From: Erwinia piriflorinigrans CFBP 5888
GTDB lineage: Bacteria > Pseudomonadota > Gammaproteobacteria > Enterobacterales > Enterobacteriaceae
Direction: 5' to 3'
Length of the DNA: 64,000 bases
Assembly (NCBI RefSeq): GCF_001050515.1
Contig: NZ_CAHS01000014.1
Coordinates: forward strand, 248,001-312,000
Shown here: piece after piece, positions 54,647-63,307 of the stretch
Layout of the letters: the number at the start of each line of letters is the position of its first letter
Position numbering within the stretch: the first letter of the stretch is position 1
Translations under genes and position numbers: made by a program
Notes under the pieces: model-generated
What the model saw: the letters and a program-made list of their open reading frames with translations, nothing else
Database searches by the model: none
What the model was told of the DNA's origin: nothing

Positions 54647-55855
54647 ATGGGCTTTTCACAAGCAGTAAGCGGTTTAAACGCCGCATCCAGCAACCTCGAC
54701 GTTATTGGTAACAACATTTCTAACTCCGCCACGGCAGGCTTTAAATCAAGCACCGTGGCTTTTGCCGACATGTTTGCCGGTTCTAAAGTCGGGCTGGGAA
54801 CCAAAGTTGCCTCCGTGGTGCAGGACTTTGGCGACGGCACCACCACGACCACCAGCCGTGGGCTTGATGTCGCTATCAGCTCTGCGGGCTTTTTCCGTAT
54901 GGCCGATGCCAACGGTGGGGTGTTCTACAGCCGTAACGGCCAGCTCACGCTGGATGCAGAGCGCAATATCGTCAACATGCAGGGGCTGAAGCTGACCGGC
55001 TACCCGGCCACCGGCACGCCGCCGACCGTGCAGGCAGGTGCTAATCCGGTGGCGCTGAGCGTGCCAAGCACCGCCATGTCAGCCAGGGCGACAACGACCG
55101 CTGCGATGACCGCTAACCTGAACTCGACGGATGCCGCCAAGAATTACGCTAATTTAAACATTAACGATTCAACCACCTACAACGCCAAGTCGGCGATGAC
55201 CACCTTCGACTCATTGGGCAACGCGCACACCATCAACCTCTACTTTGTGAAGACGGCGGATAACAACTGGACGGTGCACCCGGTGGATGCCTCTACCGGC
55301 ACGGCAGGCACGGATACCAAGCTGGAGTTTGACGCTAATGGCCAGTTGACCAACCCGGCCAATGGCCAGGTGAGCTACAGCATGGGCGCACTTAACGGTT
55401 CCACGGCACAGCCTGGCATGACGATTAGCCTGACCGGCAGTTTGCAGCAAAACAACGGCAAAAGTACCTTCGGCAACCCGACGCAGGACGGTTACAAGCC
55501 GGGTGATCTGACCAGCTATCAGATCAACGACGACGGTACGCTGGTCGGCAGTTACTCCAATGAGCAGACTCAGGTACTGGGCCAAATCGTGCTGTCTAAC
55601 TTCGCCAACCCCGAAGGGTTGAAGTCTGAAGGTGACAACGTCTGGTCAGCCACCGCCTCTTCGGGCCAGGCACTGACCGGTACTGCCGGAACCGGTAACC
55701 TCGGTACGCTGACCGCTGGCGCACTGGAGTCATCGAATGTCGATCTGAGTAAAGAGTTGGTCAATATGATTGTCGCCCAGCGTAACTATCAGTCGAATGC
55801 TCAGACCATCAAAACGCAGGATCAGATCCTCAACACGCTGGTCAACCTGCGTTAA
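54647..55855 (+). CDS. flgE: Flagellar hook protein FlgE
   Basis: This 402-residue protein is the main hook subunit, about 120 copies per hook. N-terminal SQAVSGLNAASSNLDVIGNN and C-terminal NMIVAQRNYQSNAQTIKTQDQ helices form the D0 coiled coil; the middle folds into D1 and D2. The length is close to the Salmonella protein (403). GGAG precedes the ATG. Confidence 0.97.
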   Translation: MGFSQAVSGLNAASSNLDVIGNNISNSATAGFKSSTVAFADMFAGSKVGLGTKVASVVQDFGDGTTTTTSRGLDVAISSAGFFRMADANGGVFYSRNGQLTLDAERNIVNMQGLKLTGYPATGTPPTVQAGANPVALSVPSTAMSARATTTAAMTANLNSTDAAKNYANLNINDSTTYNAKSAMTTFDSLGNAHTINLYFVKTADNNWTVHPVDASTGTAGTDTKLEFDANGQLTNPANGQVSYSMGALNGSTAQPGMTISLTGSLQQNNGKSTFGNPTQDGYKPGDLTSYQINDDGTLVGSYSNEQTQVLGQIVLSNFANPEGLKSEGDNVWSATASSGQALTGTAGTGNLGTLTAGALESSNVDLSKELVNMIVAQRNYQSNAQTIKTQDQILNTLVNLR

Positions 55856-55876
55856 TTCGCTTAACAGGATCGTCTT

Positions 55877-56632
55877 ATGGATCACGCGATATATACCGCG
55901 ATGGGGGCCGCCAGTCAGACCCTCGATCAGCAGGCAGTAACGGCCAGCAATCTGGCCAACGCCTCAACCCCCGGCTTCCGTGCGCAGCTTAATGCCGCGC
56001 GCGCGGTGCCGGTAGAGGGACTTTCGCTGCCCACCCGCACGCTGGTGACCGCCTCCACGCCGGGGGCGGATATGACCCAGGGTGCGCTGGATTACACCGA
56101 ACGGCCGCTGGACGTAGCGATGCAGGGTGATGGCTGGCTGGCGGTGCAGACCGCCGATGGTAGCGAAGCCTATACCCGTAACGGCAATATGGAAATCAGC
56201 CCGACCGGGCAGCTTACCGTTCAGGGCCATGCGGTGATGGGCGACGGCGGGCCGATTGCCATTCCGCAAGGTTCGGAAATCACTATTGCCGCCGACGGTT
56301 CTATTACCGCGCTGAATGCGGGCGATGCACCGAACGCCACCGTGCAGCTGGGCAAACTCAAGCTGGTGCAGGCCAGCGGCAACGAACTGACGCGCGGCGA
56401 TGACGGCATGTTTCGCGTCTCCGCAAGCGCCCAGGCCCAGCGCGGGGCCACCCTACAGGCCGATCCGACAATGAAAGTGATGCCGGGCGTGCTGGAGGGC
56501 AGCAACGTGAAGTCTACGCAGACAATGGTCGATATGATTGCTAATGCCCGCCGCTTCGAAATGCAGATGAAAGTCATTTCCAGCGTCGATGAAAACGAAC
56601 AAAAAGCCAACCAGCTGCTGTCAATGGGCTGA
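55877..56632 (+). CDS. flgF: Flagellar proximal rod protein FlgF
   Basis: This 251-residue rod protein has the family N-terminal NLANASTPGFRAQLN segment, the central rod domain and a C-terminal NARRFEMQMKVISSVDENEQ helix. It is the third of the proximal rod proteins. It starts 21 bp after flgE, and the next gene begins 15 bp later. Confidence 0.97.
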   Translation: MDHAIYTAMGAASQTLDQQAVTASNLANASTPGFRAQLNAARAVPVEGLSLPTRTLVTASTPGADMTQGALDYTERPLDVAMQGDGWLAVQTADGSEAYTRNGNMEISPTGQLTVQGHAVMGDGGPIAIPQGSEITIAADGSITALNAGDAPNATVQLGKLKLVQASGNELTRGDDGMFRVSASAQAQRGATLQADPTMKVMPGVLEGSNVKSTQTMVDMIANARRFEMQMKVISSVDENEQKANQLLSMG

Positions 56633-56647
56633 TCGGAGGAGTAAAGC

Positions 56648-57430
56648 ATGATCCGTTCTCTATGGATTGCCAAGACGGGCCTTGACGCCCAGCAGACCAA
56701 TATGGACGTTATCGCCAACAACCTGGCCAACGTCAGTACTAATGGTTTCAAACGTCAGCGCGCGGTATTTGAAGACCTGATGTACCAAACCCTGCGTCAG
56801 CCTGGGGCGCAGTCATCTGAACAAACCACGTTGCCTTCCGGTTTGCAGATTGGTACGGGTACGCGCCCGGTGGCCACGGAGCGTCTGCACAACCAGGGCA
56901 ATCTGTCGCAAACTGACTCGTCAAAAGACGTGGCTATTAACGGCCAGGGCTTCTTTTCGGTACAGATGCCGGACGGCACCACCGCCTATACCCGCGATGG
57001 CTCTTTCCAGACCGATCAGAATGGTCAGCTGGTGACTAACGCCGGTTTTCCGGTGCAGCCAGCGATTGTCATCCCGCCGAACTCACTGAGCATGACTATC
57101 AGCCGTGACGGCGTGGTCAGCGTGACCCAGCAGGGGCAGGCCAACCCGGTTCAGGTCGGCCAGCTGACGTTGAGCACCTTTATCAACGATGCCGGTCTGT
57201 CGAGCATGGGTGAAAACCTGTATCAGGAAACCCAGGCCTCCGGTGCGCCCAACGAAAGTAATCCCGGCAACAACGGTGCCGGTACGCTGTACCAGGGCTA
57301 TGTGGAAACCTCCAACGTTAACGTGGCGGAAGAGTTGGTGAGCATGATCCAGACTCAACGCGCCTACGAAATTAACAGCAAGGCGATCAGCACCTCCGAT
57401 CAAATGCTGGCCAAGCTGACGCAGCTTTAA
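56648..57430 (+). CDS. flgG: Flagellar distal rod protein FlgG
   Basis: This 260-residue protein forms the distal rod, the drive shaft through the P and L rings. The start [20 protein letters not shown] and the C-terminal [20 protein letters not shown] are the family signatures, and the length equals the Salmonella protein. GGAGGAG lies before the ATG. The gene is followed by a 90-bp gap with two inverted repeats, the largest gap in the operon before flgK. Confidence 0.98.
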   Translation: MIRSLWIAKTGLDAQQTNMDVIANNLANVSTNGFKRQRAVFEDLMYQTLRQPGAQSSEQTTLPSGLQIGTGTRPVATERLHNQGNLSQTDSSKDVAINGQGFFSVQMPDGTTAYTRDGSFQTDQNGQLVTNAGFPVQPAIVIPPNSLSMTISRDGVVSVTQQGQANPVQVGQLTLSTFINDAGLSSMGENLYQETQASGAPNESNPGNNGAGTLYQGYVETSNVNVAEELVSMIQTQRAYEINSKAISTSDQMLAKLTQL

Positions 57431-57440
57431 TCTGACAAGG

Positions 57441-57481
57441 ACGGTCATGACCGTCGCAGGTGCCGGGCCTCTCCGCCCGGC
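57441..57481 (+). other. Two inverted repeats in the flgG-flgH gap
   Basis: ACGGTCATGACCGT (57441-57454) is a perfect 14-bp palindrome. GCCGGGC, a 6-nt loop and GCCCGGC (57462-57481) form a second, GC-rich stem without a T-run. They could protect or partly end the flgB-G message; neither role is proven. Confidence 0.5.
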
Positions 57482-57520
57482 CCGTTAAACGCATATCTAC
57501 GTGATAAAAGGTTTATTTCC

Positions 57521-58222
57521 ATGGCACAGCAGATCTCATTGCCTGGACGTTGGTTAGTCGCCACCCTGCTACTGACGCTTAACGGTTGCGCACTGGTTCC
57601 CCGCAAGCCGCTGGTGGAGGGTTCGACAACGGCTCAGCCGCTGCCTGCTTCGCCAGCGCTGGTCAACGGCTCTATTTTTCAGGGCGTGATGCCGATGAAC
57701 TACGGCTACCAGCCGCTGTTCGAGGATCGACGTCCGCGTAATATTGGCGACACATTGACCATAACGTTGCAGGAAAACGTCAGCGCGAGCAAGAGTTCTT
57801 CTGCCAATGCCGGTCGTGACGGCAGCGCCGAATTTGGCCTGACGGCCACGCCGCGTGCGCTGGTCGGCCTGCTCGGTGGCGATAAAGCCGCCCTGGGCGG
57901 AAGCGGCAAAAACGATTTCACCGGTAAAGGCGGTGCAACCGCCAATAATACCTTTACCGGCACGATTACCGTCACCGTTAATCAGGTATTGCCTAATGGC
58001 AACCTGAGCGTGATCGGTGAAAAGCAGATTGAAATCAATCAGGGAACCGAGTTTATCCGCTTCTCCGGCGTGGTTAACCCGCGCACGATTAGCGCCAGCA
58101 ACAGCGTTGTTTCTACCCAGGTGGCGGATGCGCGCATTGAGTACGTCGGTAACGGCTATATCAATGAGGCACAAAACATGGGCTGGCTGCAACGGTTCTT
58201 CCTGAATATATCACCGATGTAA
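57521..58222 (+). CDS. flgH: Flagellar L-ring lipoprotein FlgH
   Basis: This 233-residue lipoprotein has lipobox LNGC (Cys23). It forms the outer-membrane L ring. The conserved [23 protein letters not shown] segment near residue 73 and the C-terminal [16 protein letters not shown] are typical. It precedes flgI by 9 bp. The start was chosen because the signal peptide begins there; the ribosome-binding site is weak (AAGG at a long spacing). Confidence 0.96.
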   Translation: MAQQISLPGRWLVATLLLTLNGCALVPRKPLVEGSTTAQPLPASPALVNGSIFQGVMPMNYGYQPLFEDRRPRNIGDTLTITLQENVSASKSSSANAGRDGSAEFGLTATPRALVGLLGGDKAALGGSGKNDFTGKGGATANNTFTGTITVTVNQVLPNGNLSVIGEKQIEINQGTEFIRFSGVVNPRTISASNSVVSTQVADARIEYVGNGYINEAQNMGWLQRFFLNISPM

Positions 58223-58231
58223 GAGGCTCCA

Positions 58232-59338
58232 ATGCGTAATGTACTGATTCGATCCGTCCTGCTGCTCTCGATGGCAATAAGCGCCCTGGCCCAGGCCGAT
58301 CGTATTCGCGATCTCACCACGGTCGGCGGAGTGCGTGATAACTCCCTGATTGGCTATGGTCTGGTGGTGGGGCTGGACGGCACCGGTGACCAAACCACTC
58401 AAACCCCGTTCACCACCCAGAGCCTCAGTAACATGCTGTCGCAGTTAGGTATCACCGTCCCGGCGGGCACCAATATGCAGCTGAAAAACGTCGCGGCGGT
58501 CATGGTAACGGCAAAACTGCCCGCTTTTGGCCGCCAGGGGCAGGTGGTGGATGTGGTGGTATCTTCGCTGGGCAATGCCAAAAGCCTGCGCGGCGGTACA
58601 TTGTTAATGACGCCGCTGAAAGGGGTGGATAATCAGGTTTACGCATTGGCACAGGGCAACATTTTGATTGGTGGGGCCAGCGTCGCCGCAGGCGGCAGCT
58701 CCGCACAGGTCAACCAGGTGAACGGTGGGCGTATTACCGGCGGAGCCACTATCGAGCGCGAACTGCCGAATAACTTTGGTAGCAGTAACCTGGTCAATCT
58801 TTTTCTGAACCAGGAAGATTTTGGCATGGCCCAGCGCATCAGCGACGCCATTAACAGCCGGGGTGGCTACGGTATGGCGCAGGCGATAGATGGCCGCACC
58901 GTACAGATCCGTAGCAGCGCGAACAGTACCTCGCAGGTACGCCTGCTGGCCGATATTCAGAATATCGACGTTTCCGTCCCGATTCAGGATGCCAAAGTGA
59001 TCATCAACTCGCGTACCGGGTCGGTAGTAATGAACCGTGAGGTGATGCTGACACAGTGCGCCATTGCGCAGGGCAGCCTGTCGGTGACCGTCAATCAGAC
59101 GCAGAACGTCAACCAGCCCAATACGCCATTTGGCGGCGGTCAGACGGTGGTGACGCCGCAAACACAGATTGATATGCGCCAGAGCGGTGGCGCGCTGCAA
59201 ACCGTTAACGCCAGCGCCAATCTGAACAGCGTGGTGCGGGCAATGAACGCGCTGGGGGCGAAACCTATCGATCTGATGTCCATCTTACAGGCGATGCAGA
59301 GCGCCGGTTGTCTGCATGCCAAACTGGAAATTATCTGA
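58232..59338 (+). CDS. flgI: Flagellar P-ring protein FlgI
   Basis: This 368-residue secreted periplasmic protein forms the P ring around the distal rod. The signal peptide ends AQA before [15 protein letters not shown]. The body shows [15 protein letters not shown] and, near the C-terminus, the conserved [33 protein letters not shown] segment. The stop codon overlaps the flgJ ATG by one base. Assembly needs FlgA, encoded at 52289-52957. Confidence 0.97.
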   Translation: MRNVLIRSVLLLSMAISALAQADRIRDLTTVGGVRDNSLIGYGLVVGLDGTGDQTTQTPFTTQSLSNMLSQLGITVPAGTNMQLKNVAAVMVTAKLPAFGRQGQVVDVVVSSLGNAKSLRGGTLLMTPLKGVDNQVYALAQGNILIGGASVAAGGSSAQVNQVNGGRITGGATIERELPNNFGSSNLVNLFLNQEDFGMAQRISDAINSRGGYGMAQAIDGRTVQIRSSANSTSQVRLLADIQNIDVSVPIQDAKVIINSRTGSVVMNREVMLTQCAIAQGSLSVTVNQTQNVNQPNTPFGGGQTVVTPQTQIDMRQSGGALQTVNASANLNSVVRAMNALGAKPIDLMSILQAMQSAGCLHAKLEII

Positions 59339-60279
59339 TGGGTGACAATAGCCAGTCTCTGACGAGCGCGGCGTACGACAGCCGCTCGCTCAACAACCTG
59401 AAACGTTTAGCCGCCAGCGATCCCAAAACCCATGCGCGTGAGGTGGCAAAGCAGGTAGAAGGGATGTTTGTGCAGTTGATGATGAAAAGTATGCGCCAGG
59501 CGTTGCCGCAGGATGGCCTGATGAGCTCGGAACAGACGCGACTTTATACCTCGATGTACGATCAGCAGATTGGCCAGCAGATTGGGTCGAAAGGCTTAGG
59601 CCTGGCCGACATGATTGTTAAACAGATGGCGAGCCAGAAGGCACCGGATGAGAAGGCGGGTACGGTGCCCATGCCGCTGGACAAAGGCTTTATCAATACG
59701 TTGCCGCCGCTGGCAATGGAACAGATAGTGCGTAAAGCCGTACCGCGTTTTTCGGGCAGCGACACGCCGCTTTCCGGCGACAACGGCGATTTTATCGCCA
59801 GGCTGATGCAGCCTGCTCGCGCCGCCAGCGAACAGAGCGGTATTCCGCATCATCTTATTCTGGCTCAGGCGGCGCTGGAATCCGGCTGGGGCCAGCGGCA
59901 GATCCTCACGCGTGACGGTAAACCAAGCTACAACCTGTTTGGGATTAAGGCCACGGGCAGCTGGCAGGGTAAAACCACCGAGGTGATGACCACCGAATAT
60001 GAAAATGGCATGGCGAAAAAGGTCAAGCAGACGTTCCGCGTCTACGACTCCTATTTTGCGGCGTTAAATGACTACGTGAAGCTGCTCAGCAGCAATCCGC
60101 GTTACGCGGCCGTCACCAGCGCCAGCTCACCGGAGCAGGGGGCAAAGGCCTTACAGGCCGCAGGCTACGCCACCGATCCAAACTACGCGCAGAAGCTGGT
60201 GGGGATGATCCAACAGTTCAAAAATATGGGTGAGAAGGTGGTAAAAGCCTACAGCCAGGACTTGGGAGATTTGTTTTAA
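59338..60279 (+). CDS. flgJ: Flagellar rod cap / peptidoglycan hydrolase FlgJ
   Basis: This 313-residue two-domain protein has an N-terminal rod-cap domain (about 1-150; EGMFVQLMMKSMRQALP). The C-terminal beta-N-acetylglucosaminidase domain (about 150-313) has the catalytic Glu in QAALESGWGQ and a conserved PSYNLFGIKA segment. It opens the peptidoglycan for the rod. The dual-domain form is standard in gamma-proteobacteria. ATG 59338 overlaps the flgI stop; an in-frame upstream codon was rejected. Confidence 0.97.
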   Translation: MGDNSQSLTSAAYDSRSLNNLKRLAASDPKTHAREVAKQVEGMFVQLMMKSMRQALPQDGLMSSEQTRLYTSMYDQQIGQQIGSKGLGLADMIVKQMASQKAPDEKAGTVPMPLDKGFINTLPPLAMEQIVRKAVPRFSGSDTPLSGDNGDFIARLMQPARAASEQSGIPHHLILAQAALESGWGQRQILTRDGKPSYNLFGIKATGSWQGKTTEVMTTEYENGMAKKVKQTFRVYDSYFAALNDYVKLLSSNPRYAAVTSASSPEQGAKALQAAGYATDPNYAQKLVGMIQQFKNMGEKVVKAYSQDLGDLF

Positions 60280-60296
60280 ATTGTTGGCAAAATCGT

Positions 60297-60323
60297 TCAA
60301 GTTTGGCGTGCCTTTACCGATAA
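60297..60323 (+). promoter_or_regulatory. Sigma-28 (FliA) promoter of flgKL
   Basis: TCAAGTTT, 11 bp and ACCGATAA match the FliA consensus TAAAGTTT-N11-GCCGATAA at 14 of 16 fixed positions. It lies 89 bp before the flgK ATG, as expected for a class 3 promoter. Confidence 0.82.
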
Positions 60324-60411
60324 CCTTTTCAGGCCGGATTTGAGTTAACCCTTTACCGGCAAACGATTCGTCAATGCTGGCGCAGCAGTTGCCGGTTAAC
60401 AAGGAGCCGAC

Positions 60412-62067
60412 ATGGCAAACTTAATTAATACCGCGATGACCGGATTGAGCGCAGCTTCCGCCGCGCTGAATACCACCAGTAACAACATCACCAACTATGC
60501 CGTTACCGGTTACTCACGTCAGACAACGGTGCTGGCCCAGAATTCCAGTACGCTGAGCGGCAGTAATTATTATGGCAACGGTGCGTCGGTCTCCAGCGTT
60601 TATCGTGAGTATGACCAGTTCATCAGCAAACAGCTGTTAGCTGCCAGTACCCAGTCCAGTGCTATCAGCACGCAGGCCGGTCAGATGTCCAATATCGACG
60701 ATATGCTGTCTGGTACCACCAATACTCTGTCGACCAATATTCAGGACTTTTTCAAATCGTTGCAGACGCTGTCCAGTAATGCCAGCGACTCATCCTCTCG
60801 TCAGGCGGTATTGGGCAAAGCTGAAGGGTTGGTGAATCAGCTGAAAGTGACCGATACCTACTTAACTAACCTTGATAATAGCCTGAACGTTTCGGTCAAA
60901 TCAACGGTCGATCAGGTTAATAACTACGCCAAACAGATCGCCAACGTTAACCAACAGATCACCAAGCTGAAAGGTGCGGGTGCTGGTAATGAGCCGAACG
61001 ATCTTCTCGATCAGCGCGATCAGTTGGTTAGTCAGCTCAACAAGCTGGTAGGCGTGAACGTCAGCCAGCAGGATGGGGGTAGTTTTAATATCAGCATTGG
61101 CAATGGCATCTCTCTGGTACAGGGCGATAGCTACAGCCAGCTGGCCGCCGTCCCCTCCAGCGCCGATCCGGGCCGAACCACGATTGCCAGCGTAGACTCG
61201 GTGACTGGAGCGAAAACTGAGCTACCTGAATCCCTGGTCACCACGGGTTCACTTGGCGGTTTGCTGGCGTTCCGCAAAGATCTGGATGGCGTGCGCAATC
61301 AGGTTGGTCAGCTGGCGCTGGCATTGGGCAGCAGCTTCAACACCCAGCATAAAGCAGGGCTGGACAGTGACGGTGACAAAGGTGAAGCCTTTTTCAATCT
61401 CGGCAGCCCGGTGGCAATGTCCAACGGCAACAATAAAGGTAATGCCAGTCTGACGGCGGCGTATGACGCTGACATTATCGATAACGTCAAGGCATCCAAC
61501 TATAAAATGACTTGGGACGGCGGCAGCTGGAACGTGGTTCGTCTGTCTGATAATGCGCAGGTCAAGGATGTTGATACCAGCACGGCGGGCACCGTTAAGT
61601 TTGATGGTCTGACGATAGCCGTTGGTGCCAGCGGCACTTTGCAAAACAATGACAGCTATACCATCAAGCCGGTTACCAACGTGATCTCCGGTATGAGCGT
61701 CAACATTACCGATGAGGCCAAGCTGGCCACGGCCGGTTCAACCGGTGGCGCCAGCAACAATGAAAACGTCAAATCACTGTTGGCTCTGCAAACGAAAAGT
61801 TTGATTAACGGGACCAGCACCCTGACCCAGGCTTATGCCGGCCTGGTCGCGGACGTGGGAAATAAAACCAGCACGCTGGAAACCACCAGTACAACTCAAA
61901 CGGCGGTGGTGACACAGCTTACCAAGCAGCAGCAGTCGGTTTCCGGCGTCAACCTTGACGAAGAGTATTCCAACCTGGCACGCTATCAGCAGTACTACAT
62001 GGCGAATGCTAAGGTATTGCAGACGGCTACCACCATTTTCCAGTCGCTGCTGACAGCGGTTGGCTGA
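60412..62067 (+). CDS. flgK: Hook-filament junction protein FlgK (HAP1)
   Basis: This 551-residue protein joins the hook to the filament. N-terminal LINTAMTGLSAASAALNTTSNNITNYAVTGYSRQ and C-terminal YSNLARYQQYYMANAKVLQTA helices form D0; the long middle part is variable and rich in Ser, Thr and Asn. It is exported with the FlgN chaperone. An AGGAG precedes the ATG. flgL follows after 21 bp. Confidence 0.97.
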   Translation: MANLINTAMTGLSAASAALNTTSNNITNYAVTGYSRQTTVLAQNSSTLSGSNYYGNGASVSSVYREYDQFISKQLLAASTQSSAISTQAGQMSNIDDMLSGTTNTLSTNIQDFFKSLQTLSSNASDSSSRQAVLGKAEGLVNQLKVTDTYLTNLDNSLNVSVKSTVDQVNNYAKQIANVNQQITKLKGAGAGNEPNDLLDQRDQLVSQLNKLVGVNVSQQDGGSFNISIGNGISLVQGDSYSQLAAVPSSADPGRTTIASVDSVTGAKTELPESLVTTGSLGGLLAFRKDLDGVRNQVGQLALALGSSFNTQHKAGLDSDGDKGEAFFNLGSPVAMSNGNNKGNASLTAAYDADIIDNVKASNYKMTWDGGSWNVVRLSDNAQVKDVDTSTAGTVKFDGLTIAVGASGTLQNNDSYTIKPVTNVISGMSVNITDEAKLATAGSTGGASNNENVKSLLALQTKSLINGTSTLTQAYAGLVADVGNKTSTLETTSTTQTAVVTQLTKQQQSVSGVNLDEEYSNLARYQQYYMANAKVLQTATTIFQSLLTAVG

Positions 62068-62088
62068 TTTTTGAAGAGGAATTAACCC

Positions 62089-63054
62089 ATGCGACTTAGT
62101 ACCGGCATGATCTATGACCAGCAGATGCAGGGCATCCAGAGTGCTAACAGCAGCTGGTTGAAGGCAGGCAATGAGATGACAACCGGAAACCGCGTTAACA
62201 AGCCTTCTGACGATCCGGTCGCTGCAGCTCAGGCCGTGGTGGTCTCGCAGGCTCAGGCGGAGACATCTCAGTATGACACCGCGCGTATTTTCGCCACCCA
62301 AAGTCAGTCGACCGAAGAGACCACGCTGAAACAGGTGGCAGATGTCATTATCAGCGCGCAGACCACGATTGTGGCCGCCGCGAATGGTACGCTTTCCGAC
62401 GCCGATCGCTCTTCTTATGCGACTCAGTTGGAAGGGGTCCGTGCCCAGCTGCTGAACCTGGCCAACAGCACCGACGGCAATGGCCGTTATACCTTCGCCG
62501 GTTATCAGAGTGATAAAGCGCCGTTTACCACCGATGCATCAGGGAATACCACTTATACTGGCGGTACTGTACCGATCACGCAGAAAGTGGATTCTAGCCG
62601 AACGCTGGTCACTAACCACACCGGAAAGCAGGTCTTTGACAATTTGACCAGCAGTGCGACAAAGGAGCCTGTTGGCAAAGATGGAGAGAGCAATATCTTT
62701 TCTGTTCTGGATACGGCGATAAAATCACTCAAAGAGCCTCTGTCCGGTGCGGATCAGAGCAAAATTGATCTGGAAAGCGCGAATATTGCAAAAACGAACC
62801 GTGGGCTGAGTAACGCTCTGAACAATGTTTCCAGCGTGCGTTCCGAAATTGGTACTAACCTTCAAGAATTGAGCAACCTCGATTCGAAAAGCGGTGACAC
62901 TACGCTGAATCTAAAAACGCAGATGAACTCACTGATCGGAGTGGATACGGCTGAGGCTATCTCCAGCTACACCATGCAACAGGCTGCCCTGAAGGCTTCT
63001 TATACCGTATTCCAGCAAATGTCGAAACTGTCGCTGTTCAGCCTCAATTCATAA
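62089..63054 (+). CDS. flgL: Hook-filament junction protein FlgL (HAP3)
   Basis: This 321-residue flagellin-like protein has N-terminal MRLSTGMIYDQQMQGIQ and KPSDDPVAAAQAVVVSQ segments and a C-terminal coiled-coil helix (EAISSYTMQQAALKASYTVFQQM). It sits between FlgK and the filament. The length is close to the Escherichia protein (317). AGAGGAA precedes the ATG. A strong terminator follows. Confidence 0.97.
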   Translation: MRLSTGMIYDQQMQGIQSANSSWLKAGNEMTTGNRVNKPSDDPVAAAQAVVVSQAQAETSQYDTARIFATQSQSTEETTLKQVADVIISAQTTIVAAANGTLSDADRSSYATQLEGVRAQLLNLANSTDGNGRYTFAGYQSDKAPFTTDASGNTTYTGGTVPITQKVDSSRTLVTNHTGKQVFDNLTSSATKEPVGKDGESNIFSVLDTAIKSLKEPLSGADQSKIDLESANIAKTNRGLSNALNNVSSVRSEIGTNLQELSNLDSKSGDTTLNLKTQMNSLIGVDTAEAISSYTMQQAALKASYTVFQQMSKLSLFSLNS

Positions 63055-63101
63055 ACCTTTTACGACACGTTGAATGCGCCTCATAGCCAGGCGTTTATTT
63101 T

Positions 63102-63142
63102 ACCCGCTCCCGGCAGCTCTCTGCTGGCAGCGGGTTTTTTTT
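63102..63142 (+). terminator. Rho-independent terminator of flgKL
   Basis: ACCCGCT and AGCGGGT form the outer stem of a hairpin with an additional inner pairing, followed by a run of T residues. It is 48 bp after the flgL stop. Confidence 0.9.
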
Positions 63143-63256
63143 GATCGTTTACTGTGCCGCGGATCTGCTGCCATCGGGTTGTCATGAGCAAAAACCGAAG
63201 CGATGAAAATTCAGGGATGTTGATGGTGGGTAGTAAAGGTAAAGCTTTGGGGGAAT

Positions 63257-63287
63257 AAAAAAGCCCCGGCCAGAAGGTCGGGGCTTT
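63257..63287 (-). terminator. Rho-independent terminator of rne
   Basis: On the minus strand AAAGCCCCG and a GGGGCTT arm pair around a short loop and are followed by six T residues. It lies about 20 bp beyond the rne stop. Confidence 0.88.
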
Positions 63288-63307
63288 GCATGACGTGCAG
63301 TCAGGTT

